Part shown: positions 1-8,769 of the stretch, in pieces
Numbering within the stretch: position 1 is the first letter of the stretch
How the letters are laid out: each line of letters starts with the position of its first letter
Translations under genes and position numbers: made by a program
The notes under the pieces: model-generated
Database searches by the model: none
What the model was told of the DNA's origin: nothing
Seen by the model: the letters and a program-made list of their open reading frames with translations, nothing else
Source: an uncultured Rhodospirillales bacterium
GTDB lineage: Bacteria > Pseudomonadota > Alphaproteobacteria > Acetobacterales > Acetobacteraceae
Length of the DNA stretch: 47,542 nucleotides
Direction: 5' to 3'
Assembly: GCA_903893975.1 (NCBI GenBank)
Contig: CAITOL010000059.1
Span: 1-47,542 of the forward strand

Positions 1-99
1 AATCTGCTGCGAACCGCATCCACCAAGGACTCCTTGCGCCTGAGGCGCAAGGTTGCAGCATGGGATGATGATTTCCTGGTCAGCTTGATCGCAGCATGA
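1..99 (+). CDS. Transposase C-terminal fragment (ISAs1-like), partial
   Basis: Frame 1 is open from the window edge to a TGA at 97-99 and gives 32 residues. The sequence is basic in the middle (KDSLRLRRKVAAWDDDFL) and ends SLIAA. This matches how ISAs1-type DDE transposases finish, with an Arg/Lys-rich stretch followed by an aromatic-Asp-rich motif just before the stop. The protein would cut and move the insertion sequence. Codon use is ordinary and the stop lies close to the inferred element end, as expected. The rest of the gene is upstream of the window. It could be the tail of some other protein, but its position against a truncated gene favours a transposase. Confidence 0.55.
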   Translation, partial: NLLRTASTKDSLRLRRKVAAWDDDFLVSLIAA

Positions 100-120
100 A
101 AATTTCACCCGATTCCCCTG
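1..120 (+). mobile_element. Right end of an insertion sequence (ISAs1-like), cut by the window edge
   Basis: Bases 1-99 encode the last 32 residues of a protein whose tail resembles ISAs1-family transposases: an NLLR start, a basic patch, then a WDDD-F-L motif close to the stop. About 20 bases after the stop the sequence reads GATTCCCCTG (111-120), so the inverted terminus would begin CAGGGG, as ISAs1-family ends typically do. From 121 the codon pattern switches to that of the Hint-domain gene. The left end lies outside the window, so the target duplication cannot be checked. The family assignment is from memory of motif patterns. Confidence 0.55.
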
Positions 121-1803
121 CGGTGGCTCGGCCTATGCCGGCATTTACGCCACCACCGTCACCTTCTCTGGCATCGCGGACTCCGCCACCGCCAGCTTCA
201 GCACCCCCACCCGGGTCGTAGCCGGCCCGACCGGCTTCAACACCTACTACACCGCCCTCGCCGCCGATCCCTCCACTAACACCCTCTACGCCGACGAAAT
301 GAACGGCGGCAGCACCGACGCCAACATGGTGGCGTTCGACACCACCAATTTCGCCTCATCCACCACGCTGATCCCGTTCACCGCCAATTCCGGCGTCTAC
401 CCGCAGCCGTTTGGCCTGACCATCGACACGCAGCCCGTGGTCACGATCAGCGGTGCCACCACCTACACCCTCGGCGGTGCCGCCATCGCCGCGCAGCCGG
501 GCCTCACCGTTACCGACCCGGTCTACGCCAACCTCGCCTCCGCCAGCGTCGCCATCACCGCCGGGCTCGTATCTGGCGACACGCTCGCCGCCACCACCAC
601 CGGCACCTCCATCACCGCCAGCTACGACGCCGGCACCGGCGTGCTCACCCTCACCGGCAACGACACGCTGGCCAACTACCAGCAGGTGCTCGCCAGCGTC
701 ACCTTCACCACCACCAGCGCCACGATCGGCACCCGCAGCCTGACCTGGACGGTGAGCGACGGGCTGATCACCAGCACCGCCCCGGTCAGCACCATCACCC
801 TGCAAACCGCCTGCTATTGCAGCGGCAGCCTGATCCTGACCGAGGACGGCGAAATGCCGGTCGAACGCCTGCGCGTCGGCCAACGCGTGCGCACCCGCAA
901 CGGCGATCTGCGCCCGGTGCAATGGATCGGCCAACGCCGCATCGCGCTCACCCGGCATCCCCGCCCGCAGGATGTCATGCCCGTGCGCATCCAGGCCGGC
1001 GCCTTCGGGCCCGGCCTGCCAACCCAGGCGCTGAGCCTGTCGCCCGACCACGCCGTCTACCTCGATGGCGCGCTGATCCCGATCCGCTACCTGATCAACG
1101 GCGCCAGCATCCAGCAGGACATGCGGCCCTCGGTGCATTATTTCCACATCGAACTCGACCGCCACGATATCCTGCTCGCCAACGGCCTGCCGGCCGAAAG
1201 CTATCTGGACACCGGCAACCGCGCCGCCTTCGCCAATGGCGGCAGCACCATCCAACTGCACCCCAACTTCGCCCTGAAAATTTGGGACAGCCAGGCCTGC
1301 GCCCCGCTGGTCCGCGACGGCGTCGAACTGGAAGCCGCCCGCAGCTACCTGCTGCACCAGGCCGAACAACTCGGCCACCGCACGACGTCGGAGCCGGATT
1401 TGCGCGCCATCGTCAACGGCTGGGAAATCCGTGGCACACGCGACGGCCACACCTATCGCTTCCCCCTGCCCCCCGGCGCCCGCACCGTCCGGCTGCAATC
1501 CCGCAGCACCGTGCCCGCACAACTCTACGACGCCAACCCCGACCACCGCCGCCTCGGCATCCCATCTCCCACCTGACCCTCGACGGCAAGGCGGTCCCGA
1601 TCACCGATGCCCGTCTCGGCGCAGGCTGGCATAACCCGGAAGCGAACGCCGACTGGCGCTGGACCGATGGCGACGCCGAACTGGCCGTCGGCCTCGCCGA
1701 CACGCTGGAGGTAACGGTCGCCATGACCGAACGCTACTGGCTCTCCCCGCCCGCGCCAGCCGAGGCCGACCTCGCTGGAAATCCGATCGCGATCCGCGCC
1801 TAA
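121..1803 (+). pseudogene. Hint-domain surface/secreted protein, 5'-truncated and frameshifted
   Basis: The coding frame is open from the insertion-sequence junction. It gives Thr/Ala/Ser-rich beta-repeat sequence (about 121-800) with a cadherin-like module, and then a Hint_2 (hedgehog/intein-type) domain starting at the Cys codon at 812 (CYCSGSLIL) with a PDHAVYLDG block near 1048. In this frame there is no ATG before 299, so the 5' part was probably lost to the insertion. Near 1560 the frame breaks: the protein would end after LGIPSPT (stop 1574-1576), but the conserved family tail (LTLDG, DARLGAGWH, WRWTDGDA, ERYWLSPP) continues in the next frame to TAA at 1801-1803. Restoring one C in the run near 1563 repairs it. 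Hint domains of this type are thought to process or anchor surface proteins. Translation of the remnant from 299 is possible (425 residues). Confidence 0.75.
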
Positions 1804-1815
1804 CCCCTGTCGGCG

Positions 1816-1848
1816 CCCCCGCCATCCCCGCCCCAGGGATGGCGGGGG
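1816..1848. terminator. Bidirectional stem-loop between convergent genes
   Basis: A perfect 13-bp inverted repeat, CCCCCGCCATCCC (1816-1828) and GGGATGGCGGGGG (1836-1848), has a 7-base loop. It lies between the end of the Hint gene (1803) and the stop of the minus-strand acetate-CoA-ligase-like gene (1864). There is no T-run, which is common in GC-rich genomes. Its convergent position fits shared transcription termination. Confidence 0.7.
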
Positions 1849-1863
1849 ATGGCGGGCTTGCCC

Positions 1864-4002
1864 TCAGCCGTGCTTCACAATCAGCGCATCCACCGCCAAA
1901 ATCCGCCCCCCGGCGCAAATCAGCGGGTTCACGTCGATCTCCGCCACCACATCGCGATGGTCGGCAATAAACCCGGCCACATCCACCACCACCTTGGCCA
2001 GCGCCTCCCGATCCACCGCCGGCAGATTGCGGAACCCGTCCAGCATCGCTTGGCCCTTCAGGCTCGCCAGCATCGCCAGCGCCTCATCCTGCGTCACCGG
2101 CGCCAGCGCCACGGCGGTGTCCTTCATCAACTCCACGAATATCCCGCCCAGCCCCACCACAATCAGCGGGCCGAACAGCGGGTCCACCCGGGCGCCGATC
2201 ATAATCTCCACCCCCGCCGGCACCATCGGCTGCACCAGCACCCCGTTCACCCGCGGCGGCGGCGACACTTTGGCCGCATTGGCCATCACCTCGGCATAGG
2301 CCGCCCGCACCTCCGCCTCGGTCTTCAGGTTCAGCCGGATCACCCCGGCCTCGGTCTTATGCGGCAGGTCCGGGCTTTCGATCTTCAGCACCGCCGGCAA
2401 GCCCATCCCCACCGCCAGCGCCACCGCCGCATCGGCCGAAGTCGCCAGCTTCTCCTGCACCACCGGAATGCCGTAACAGGCGAACGCGGCCTTCGCTTCC
2501 CGCTCGGTCAACGTGCGCTCCGCCGCCGCCAGCACCGCCGCCGCTGCTGCCTTCACTTCCGCCGACGCCCCCGGTGCCGCCTGCCGCGCCGGCGCATCCC
2601 GCTTGGCGCAATACCAGTGCCACGCCGCCAGATTGGCCATCGCCCGCTCCATCGACCGCACCACCAGCACCCCCGGCTCGCGCGCCAGTTCCAGCGAGGT
2701 CGGGCCCTGCAACCAGTCGCTAATCCAGGCATGGATGATCGGCTTGCCAGAACTGCGGGCAATCTCGCCCCACATCGGTACCCGCAACACCCCCGCCGCG
2801 CTGGAATACGGCACCGGGATCAGTACCGCGCCGAACGTATCATCCGCCGCCATCGCCCGCGCGCAGGCGGGAATGCATTCCGGGTCGTTCATCACCTGCG
2901 CCGTCACATCCACCGGGTTGCGGGTCGAGCCGAATTCCGGGATCCGCGCCTCCAGCACCGCCTGGGTCTCCGGCCGCGCCTGCGGCAGTGGAATGCCATG
3001 CGCCTCCGCCGCATCCGCCGCCATTATCGCCGCCCCGCCGGATGAGGCCAGCACCGCCAGCCCGCGCGCCCCGGCCTGGCGCGGCGCCTTCACCATAAAA
3101 TGCGCCGTCTCCATCAGGTCGGTATACTCATCCACCAAAATCGCCCCGACCCGGGCAAACGCCGCCCGATACGCCGCCTGGGAGCCGGAGAGCGACCCGG
3201 TATGCGACATCGCCGCCGCCCCGCCGAGCTCGCCCACCGCGATTTTGCACACCACCACCGGCTTGCCCTTGGCCAGCGCATGCGCACACGCCGCCATGAG
3301 CCGCATCGGCTGCGCGGAGCCTTCAAACAGCAGCGCAATCGCCCCCACCGCCGGCTCATCGGCGAGGTAAATCACGTAATCCGCCATATCCACATCAACC
3401 GAGTTGCCGGATGTCAGCACATGGCTAATCGGCACCCCGCGTTGCAGCGCCTGCTCCAGCCCGAAGCCCAACGCGCCGGACTGGCTGATCACCCCAATCG
3501 CCGTCCCCGGCTCCGGCACCGGCATGTCCGAATACGGCATGAAGCTGATCCGGCTTTGCAGTTCGTAATTCACCGTGCCGATGCAGTTCGGCCCGATAAT
3601 CGGCACGCCCGCGCCTTGCGCCAGCGCCCCGAGCCGATCCTGCAGGGCGATATGCTCCGCCCGCCCGGTTTCGGCATAGCCGGAGGCGAAAATGATAATC
3701 CCGCCCACTTTGGCCGCGATGCAGTCCTGCACCACGCTCTCCACCACATCGCGCGCCGTCACCACCACCGCCACATCCGGGCTTTCCGGCAGATCGAGCA
3801 CGCTGGGATAGCATTTGCGATCGCCGATATTCTCGTAGCGCGCATTCACCAGATAAATCGTGCCGGTGTAGTTTTGCAGGTTCATCAGCACCCGCTCGCC
3901 AAATGCGCCCGGCCTGGCGGAGGCACCGATAATCGCCACGCTGCGGGCATTCAGCATGCGGGCGAGCTGGGCGTGGCTGTAGAGCGGGCGTTCTTGCGAC
4001 AT
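1864..4002 (-). CDS. Acetate-CoA ligase family protein (ADP-forming acyl-CoA synthetase)
   Basis: This 712-residue protein fuses the parts of NDP-forming acyl-CoA synthetases. An N-terminal CoA-binding Rossmann domain comes first (SVAIIGASARPGAFG, residues 21-35). Succinyl-CoA-synthetase-like ligase domains follow, with the MSHTGSLSGS block around residues 265-274, and a C-terminal ATP-grasp domain starts near residue 500 and ends with EIDVNPL-type residues. The length is usual for fused ACD enzymes. It should activate an organic acid to its CoA ester, or run in reverse to make ATP; the substrate is not visible from sequence. It is transcribed divergently from paaGIK with 132 bases between, so it may serve aromatic-acid or fatty-acid CoA metabolism. 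The start at 4002 (MSQERPLYSH) is the only sensible one before the first beta-alpha unit. Confidence 0.9.
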   Translation of the reverse strand: MSQERPLYSHAQLARMLNARSVAIIGASARPGAFGERVLMNLQNYTGTIYLVNARYENIGDRKCYPSVLDLPESPDVAVVVTARDVVESVVQDCIAAKVGGIIIFASGYAETGRAEHIALQDRLGALAQGAGVPIIGPNCIGTVNYELQSRISFMPYSDMPVPEPGTAIGVISQSGALGFGLEQALQRGVPISHVLTSGNSVDVDMADYVIYLADEPAVGAIALLFEGSAQPMRLMAACAHALAKGKPVVVCKIAVGELGGAAAMSHTGSLSGSQAAYRAAFARVGAILVDEYTDLMETAHFMVKAPRQAGARGLAVLASSGGAAIMAADAAEAHGIPLPQARPETQAVLEARIPEFGSTRNPVDVTAQVMNDPECIPACARAMAADDTFGAVLIPVPYSSAAGVLRVPMWGEIARSSGKPIIHAWISDWLQGPTSLELAREPGVLVVRSMERAMANLAAWHWYCAKRDAPARQAAPGASAEVKAAAAAVLAAAERTLTEREAKAAFACYGIPVVQEKLATSADAAVALAVGMGLPAVLKIESPDLPHKTEAGVIRLNLKTEAEVRAAYAEVMANAAKVSPPPRVNGVLVQPMVPAGVEIMIGARVDPLFGPLIVVGLGGIFVELMKDTAVALAPVTQDEALAMLASLKGQAMLDGFRNLPAVDREALAKVVVDVAGFIADHRDVVAEIDVNPLICAGGRILAVDALIVKHG

Positions 4003-4074
4003 GGTGGCGTCTCCCGGTTCTTATTATCCGGCAGCGTAACCACCCGTTTGGCCGCCGTCACCTCCCCCGCCGGG

Positions 4075-4104
4075 TTGTGGGGATGCGAATTCGGTCTGTA
4101 TGCT
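4075..4104 (+). promoter_or_regulatory. Possible sigma-70-type promoter for paaGIK
   Basis: TTGTGG (4075-4080) and TATGCT (4099-4104) are 18 bases apart and lie 31 bases before the paaG start. Each hexamer matches the consensus at four of six positions. This is the best match seen in the 132-base divergent gap, but it is a visual call only. Confidence 0.3.
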
Positions 4105-4134
4105 GTGCAAAACCGCGCAGAGGGGACGTCCGAC

Positions 4135-4923
4135 ATGACCGACACAATTCTGGTTGACCTGCATGACGGCTATCGCGTCATCACCATCAATCGCCCGGAA
4201 AAGATGAACGCGCTCAACCGCGAAGCCGGCATGGCGCTGATCGAGGCGCTGAAAGACGCCGAGGGGGATGAAACCTGCCGCGCCGTCATCCTCACCGGCG
4301 CCGGCAAAGGCTTCTGCGCCGGGGCGGACCTGTCCGGCCGCAACGACCCGAACCGCCCGAAAAGCGCCGGCAGCTCGATTGAGGAAATGTGGAACCCGAT
4401 CGCGCGCAAGCTGCACAATCTGCGCATGCCCACCATTGCCGCCGTCAACGGCTTCGCCGCCGGCGCCGGCTCCTCCATCGCCCTGGGCTGCGACATTGTC
4501 GTGGCCGGCAAATCGGCCAAATTCCTGCAAGCCTTCGCCAAAATCGGCCTGATCCCGGATGCCGGCGGCACCTATCTACTGCCCAACCTCGCCGGCGGCG
4601 CCCGCGCACGTGGCCTGGCCATGCTCGCCGAACCGCTCCCGGCTGAAACCGCGCTGTCCTGGGGCATGATCTGGGCGGTGCATGAAGACGCGGAGTTGAT
4701 GACCGAAGCCCACAAGCTCGCCGCCCGCCTCGCCACCATGCCCACCGCCGCCCTGACCATGATCCGCAAGGTGCTGGCCAGCGGTGCCACCAACTCCATG
4801 TCGGACCAGTTGGAAATGGAGCGCGAATACCAATCCATGGCCAGCCAGTCGGCCGACCACAAGGAAGGTGTCGCCGCCTTCCTGGAAAAGCGCGCGCCGA
4901 AATTCACCGGCAAGCTGAACTGA
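4135..4923 (+). CDS. paaG: Enoyl-CoA hydratase/isomerase family, PaaG-like
   Basis: This is a 262-residue crotonase-fold protein. It has the oxyanion-hole block GKGFCAGADLSGR (residues 58-69), the GFAAGAGSSIALGCD block (106-120) and the PaaG-type acid in GLIPDAGGTYLLP with Asp142. Crotonases with this Asp and without the hydratase Glu pair act as isomerases. PaaG converts ring-1,2-epoxyphenylacetyl-CoA to the oxepin. The ATG at 4135 follows a GAGGGGAC Shine-Dalgarno-like stretch. Two bases separate it from paaI, and paaK follows, so the three form one operon. The multicomponent epoxidase (paaABCDE) and paaZ are not in the window. Confidence 0.9.
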   Translation: MTDTILVDLHDGYRVITINRPEKMNALNREAGMALIEALKDAEGDETCRAVILTGAGKGFCAGADLSGRNDPNRPKSAGSSIEEMWNPIARKLHNLRMPTIAAVNGFAAGAGSSIALGCDIVVAGKSAKFLQAFAKIGLIPDAGGTYLLPNLAGGARARGLAMLAEPLPAETALSWGMIWAVHEDAELMTEAHKLAARLATMPTAALTMIRKVLASGATNSMSDQLEMEREYQSMASQSADHKEGVAAFLEKRAPKFTGKLN

Positions 4924-4925
4924 GC

Positions 4926-5363
4926 ATGCCGCCAGATCCGCAGGCGCTCGCCCGCGCCTGCGCCGATGCCATGTGGGCCGAAGATAACGCCAGCCAGGGC
5001 CTGGGCATGGTGCTGGAAGCCGTCGGCCCGGGCACTGCGCGCATGGCCATGCAGGTCGCCCCGCATATGACCAACGGCCACGGCATGTGCCATGGCGGCT
5101 TCATCTTCACCTTGGCCGACAGCGCCTTCGCCTTCGCCTGCAACAGCCATAACGAACGCGCCGTCGCCGCCCAGGGCGCCATCACCTTCCTCGCCCCGGC
5201 CCAGCGCGGCGAAACCTTGCGCGCCGTCGCGGAAGAACGCCACCGCGCCGGCCGCAGCGGCGTCTACGACGTTCGGGTCACCGGCGAAGATGGCCGGGTG
5301 ATCGCCGAGTTTCGCGGCCATTCCCGCACGCTCGGGCAGCACTTCTTCAAGGATGCGACATGA
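4926..5363 (+). CDS. paaI: Hydroxyphenylacetyl-CoA thioesterase, PaaI-like
   Basis: This 145-residue hot-dog-fold thioesterase has the family signature [17 protein letters not shown], with HGG at 56-58 and the catalytic Asp at 65. The length equals that of typical PaaI. PaaI hydrolyses dead-end phenylacetyl-CoA derivatives, such as ring-hydroxylated forms, to free CoA. It begins two bases after the paaG stop, and its stop overlaps the paaK start by four bases (ATGA), which indicates translational coupling. The assignment is firm because of the motif and its place between paaG and paaK. Confidence 0.9.
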   Translation: MPPDPQALARACADAMWAEDNASQGLGMVLEAVGPGTARMAMQVAPHMTNGHGMCHGGFIFTLADSAFAFACNSHNERAVAAQGAITFLAPAQRGETLRAVAEERHRAGRSGVYDVRVTGEDGRVIAEFRGHSRTLGQHFFKDAT

Positions 5364-6675
5364 CCGACCTGCCCACCCTCGATCTCGACCCGGAAGAGCT
5401 GGACCCGATCGAAACCGCCTCACGCGACCAGATCACCGCGCTGCAAACCCGCCGCCTCGCCTGGAGCCTGAAGCACGCCTACGACAACGTGCCGCATTAC
5501 CGCGCCGCCTTCGATGCCGCCGGCGTGCATCCGGATGATTTCAACAGCCTCGCCGATCTGGCGAAATTCCCCTTCACCTCCAAGCAGGACCTGCGCGACA
5601 ACTACCCGTTCGGCATGTTCGCCGTCCCGCGCGACCGTGTCGCCCGGCTGCACGCCTCCTCCGGCACCACCGGCAAACCCACCGTGGTCGGCTACACCGC
5701 CACCGACATCGAAAACTGGTCGCGCCTGGTCGCCCGCTCAATCCGCGCTGGCGGCGGCAAGCCGGGCATGATGGCGCATATCGCCATGGCTACGGCCTGT
5801 TCACCGGCGGCCTCGGCGCGCATTACGGCGCGGAGAAACTCGGCTGCACCGTGGTGCCAATGTCGGGCGGGCAAACCGAAAAGCAGGTGCAGCTGATCAG
5901 CGATTTCCATCCGGAGATCATCATGGTCACCCCCAGCTACATGCTGGCCATCTTGGATGAATTCCGCCGCGCCGGGCTGGACCCGCGCCTGTCCAGCCTG
6001 AAAATCGGCATTTTCGGCGCCGAGCCATGGACCAACGCCATGCGGGCAGAAATCGAGGCCGCCTTCAACATGCACGCGGTGGATATCTACGGCCTGTCGG
6101 AGGTCATGGGCCCCGGCGTCGCCATGGAATGCGTCGAAACCAAAGACGGGCTGCATATCTGGGAAGATCATTTCTACCCCGAAGTGATCGACCCGCGCAC
6201 CGGCGCCGTGCTGCCCGATGGCGAGGAAGGCGAACTGGTGTTCACCTCGCTGTCCAAGGAAGCCATGCCGGTCATCCGCTACCGCACCCGCGACCGCACC
6301 CGCCTGCTGCCGGGCACCGCACGCAGCATGCGCCGCATGGCCAAAGTCACCGGCCGCACGGACGACATGATGATCGTGCGCGGCGTGAACGTGTTCCCAA
6401 CCCAGATCGAGGAACAGATCTTCCACGTCCCCCGCCTCTCCGCGCATTACCAGGTCGTGCTCACGCGCCAGGGCCGGCTGGACGACATGACCGTCCGCGT
6501 CGAAACCCGCCCGGATGTCACGGTCGAACAAGCCGCGGAAGACGCCGCCCATCTGGCCCACCGCATCAAGCAACTGGTCGGCGTCACCGCCCATGTCGAA
6601 CTCGTCGCCCCCGGCGGCATCGACCGCTCCATGGGCAAAGCGGTACGGGTGGTAGACAAACGGCCGAAAGGCTAG
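5360..6675 (+). pseudogene. paaK: Phenylacetate-CoA ligase PaaK, with a one-base frameshift
   Basis: PaaK is the AMP-forming enzyme that activates phenylacetate to phenylacetyl-CoA. The first part carries the adenylation P-loop [16 protein letters not shown]. The later part has the IYGLSEVMGPGVAMEC block and the C-terminal TDDMMIVRGVNVFPTQIEEQI lid. The two parts are in different frames. The upstream frame should continue [12 protein letters not shown] but reads [10 protein letters not shown], because one base is missing near 5785 (GCC-ATGGC where GCC-TATGGC is expected). Restoring one base gives an uninterrupted protein of about 438 residues, the normal length. Both halves are otherwise intact, so the break is recent or a sequencing error. 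The start overlaps paaI by four bases. Confidence 0.85.
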
Positions 6676-6680
6676 ACCTG

Positions 6681-6708
6681 CGGGGGCGGATGCCGACATC
6701 CGCCCCCG
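6681..6708. terminator. Bidirectional stem-loop after paaK
   Basis: A perfect 12-bp stem, CGGGGGCGGATG (6681-6692) and CATCCGCCCCCG (6697-6708), has a CCGA loop. It sits between the paaK stop (6675) and the stop of the convergent cupin gene (6715). The strong GC stem and convergent setting fit a two-way terminator. Confidence 0.75.
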
Positions 6709-6714
6709 GTGATC

Positions 6715-7218
6715 TCAGACCGCCTTATGGATCGGATCGACCCACAGCACGCTCTCCGGCTTTTCCACCGGCTCGATATCCAAATTCACCACCACCGCCT
6801 CGTTATCGCTGCGCACCAGCACGCATTCCAGCGTCTCGTCGGTGGAGGCGTTGATCTCCTGATGCGGCACATACGGCGGCACGAAAATGAAATCGCCCGC
6901 CTTCGCTTCGGCGACATATTCCAGCTTCTCGCCCCAGCGCATCCGCGCATGGCCCTTCACGATGTAAATCACGCTTTCCAGCGCGCCGTGATGATGCGCC
7001 CCGGTCTTGGCGTTGGCGTGAATATGCACCGTGCCGGCCCAGATCTTCTGCGCCCCGACGCGGGCCAGATTAATCGCCGCCGCCCGGTTCATGCCCTGGG
7101 TCTGCGCGGTGTTGGTGTCCAGCTGGTCGCCGGGGATCACGCGCACGCCATTGTGCTTCCAGTCGATCTCGCCCGGCGTGTCATGGCTATGCGTATGCTC
7201 GTGTCCGTCATGTGGCAT
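6715..7218 (-). CDS. Cupin-domain protein with His-rich N-terminus
   Basis: This is a 167-residue single-cupin protein. It opens with a His-rich stretch (MPHDGHEHTHSHD) that could bind metal. The cupin barrel shows motif 1, TGAHHHGALESVIYIVKG, with the HxH...E metal ligands, and motif 2, PPYVPHQEIN. No enzymatic function can be named; small cupins may be dioxygenases, isomerases or ligand sensors. I placed the start at ATG 7218 because upstream codons look non-coding and the His-rich start is natural. The gene is convergent with paaK across a hairpin and divergent from the CapA gene (116-base gap). The His-rich head makes a metal-dependent role likely but unproven. Confidence 0.85.
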   Translation of the reverse strand: MPHDGHEHTHSHDTPGEIDWKHNGVRVIPGDQLDTNTAQTQGMNRAAAINLARVGAQKIWAGTVHIHANAKTGAHHHGALESVIYIVKGHARMRWGEKLEYVAEAKAGDFIFVPPYVPHQEINASTDETLECVLVRSDNEAVVVNLDIEPVEKPESVLWVDPIHKAV

Positions 7219-7334
7219 CGTGGCTCTCCATCGCGTTTGCCGGGACACTGAAACAACGCCCCGCCGCCGACAAGCGCCAACCGGTGACGGCAGCCATCGA
7301 ATGGCGCACTCTCCCACAAAACGAGGAGACTCCG

Positions 7335-8627
7335 ATGCCGCTTCCCATGCGCTTCGCCGCCACCGGCGACAGTTTCATCACCCGCCCGCTACCCGCCACC
7401 CCCAGCCTGGCCGCCATCCGCGCCCTGCTGCACGCCAGCGACGCCCGCTTCACCAATTTTGAAACCCTCACCCCCGGCGCCAACCCCACGCCGAATGCGG
7501 TCAGCGGCGGCACCTGGGCAGCGGCGCCAGAACAGGTCATTCCAGACTTGCAAGCCCTGGGCTTCAACCTGTTCGCGCTCGCCACCAATCACGCGATGGA
7601 TTTCCTGCATGCCGGGCTGCTGGCAACCGATGCCGCCATGCAGAAATACAACGCCGTCTGCGCCGGCGCCGGCGCCAACCTCGCCGACGCTAACCGCCCG
7701 CGCTACCTCGACACCCCCACCGGCCGGGTGGCGCTGATTTCGGTCTGCTCCACCCTGCATGAAACCGCCATCGCCGGCCAGCAACGCCCGGACATGGCCG
7801 GCCGCCCCGGCGCCAACCCGCTGCGCTTCACCACCACCTACCGCCTGCCCAAGCCGGAACTGGACGCGCTGGCCGCGCTGGCCGGCGCCACCGGTATCAA
7901 CGCCGCCCGCGAGCAGCATGTGAAGGAAGGCATCTACGAAAAACTGCCGCCCGGCGTGCTGCTGTTCGGCCAGCACCGCTTCCAGGAAGGCCCGGCCGGG
8001 GTGGACACCACGCCGCATCCCGGCGACGTCGCCCGCATCACCGCCACCATTGCCGAAGCCCGCCGCCAGGCCGACCGCGTCATCCTCAGCCTGCACGCGC
8101 ATGAACAACTCGGCACCGACAAATCCATCGCCGCCGCCTTCGTGGAAAATTTCTGCCGCACCGCCATCGACGCCGGCGCCCACGCCGTCATCGGCCACGG
8201 CCCGCACGTGCTGCGCGGCATCGAAATCTATCGCGGCCGGCCGATCTTCTACAGTCTCGGCAATTTCATCTTCCAGAACGAAACCATCCAGGCCCTGCCG
8301 CAAGACTATTACGACAAGTTCAAGCTCGGCCTCGATGCCAACGTGTCCGACGCCATGGATGCGCGTTACGACCGCGGCCAGCGCGGCTTTCCCGCCAATC
8401 CCTGGGCCTGGAAAGCGGTCATCGCCCGCTGGGTGGATGATGGCGACCGCGTCTCCGCCATTGAACTGCATCCCGTCGCCCTCGGCTTCGGCGCCACCCG
8501 CCCGCAGCGCGGCCTGCCGGAATTAACCGATGATCCCACCATCCTGCCCCACCTCGCCGACCTCTCCGCCCGCTACGGCACCCGCCTGATCCCGCACGGC
8601 ACCATCGCCCGCGTCCGCCTGGACTAG
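7335..8627 (+). CDS. CapA family (PGA_cap) metallophosphatase-like protein
   Basis: This 430-residue protein belongs to the CapA/PgsA-type calcineurin-like fold. Visible blocks are AATGDSF (Asp at residue 12), FTNFETL, LATNHAMDFLHAGL, SLHAHEQ and, near the C-terminus, VIGHGPHVLRGIEIY followed by YSLGNFIF. The family takes its name from poly-gamma-glutamate capsule synthesis, but many members stand alone with unknown substrates. No signal peptide or membrane anchor is seen, unlike classical CapA. The ATG at 7335 has an ACGAGGAG Shine-Dalgarno 5 bases upstream. It is monocistronic, and the sigma-54-driven ABC operon follows after 142 bases. Confidence 0.85.
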   Translation: MPLPMRFAATGDSFITRPLPATPSLAAIRALLHASDARFTNFETLTPGANPTPNAVSGGTWAAAPEQVIPDLQALGFNLFALATNHAMDFLHAGLLATDAAMQKYNAVCAGAGANLADANRPRYLDTPTGRVALISVCSTLHETAIAGQQRPDMAGRPGANPLRFTTTYRLPKPELDALAALAGATGINAAREQHVKEGIYEKLPPGVLLFGQHRFQEGPAGVDTTPHPGDVARITATIAEARRQADRVILSLHAHEQLGTDKSIAAAFVENFCRTAIDAGAHAVIGHGPHVLRGIEIYRGRPIFYSLGNFIFQNETIQALPQDYYDKFKLGLDANVSDAMDARYDRGQRGFPANPWAWKAVIARWVDDGDRVSAIELHPVALGFGATRPQRGLPELTDDPTILPHLADLSARYGTRLIPHGTIARVRLD

Positions 8628-8699
8628 GAACTGCATAACATCAGGGCAAACCCGCCCGTCGTTTGAGCCTTAAATAGGCACGCCCACCCGCCACCGCAT

Positions 8700-8713
8700 G
8701 AACTGCGCAGTTC
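8700..8713. promoter_or_regulatory. 14-bp perfect palindrome just upstream of the sigma-54 promoter
   Basis: GAACTGCGCAGTTC is fully self-complementary and ends seven bases before the -24 element. It could be a regulator site, but bacterial enhancer-binding proteins usually bind farther upstream. A repressor or a second activator is equally possible. Confidence 0.4.
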
Positions 8714-8720
8714 GCAGGCA

Positions 8721-8736
8721 TGGCACAGGCTTTGCA
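8721..8736 (+). promoter_or_regulatory. Sigma-54 (RpoN) -24/-12 promoter
   Basis: TGGCAC (8721-8726), five bases, then TTGCA (8732-8736). The GG (8722-8723) and GC (8734-8735) dinucleotides have exactly ten bases between them, the strict spacing needed for sigma-54. It lies 33 bases before the probable start of the ABC ATPase gene, in a non-coding gap, on the correct strand. RpoN control fits the nitrogen-scavenging genes that follow. Confidence 0.8.
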
Positions 8737-8769
8737 CTACCCCCCGCACCCTGAGGGAGGTTGATGCGC

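Noticed and set aside
32-52. Perfect 9-bp hairpin CCTTGCGCC/GGCGCAAGG
   Set aside because: It lies inside the transposase tail coding sequence, is not followed by Ts and is best explained by codon constraints.
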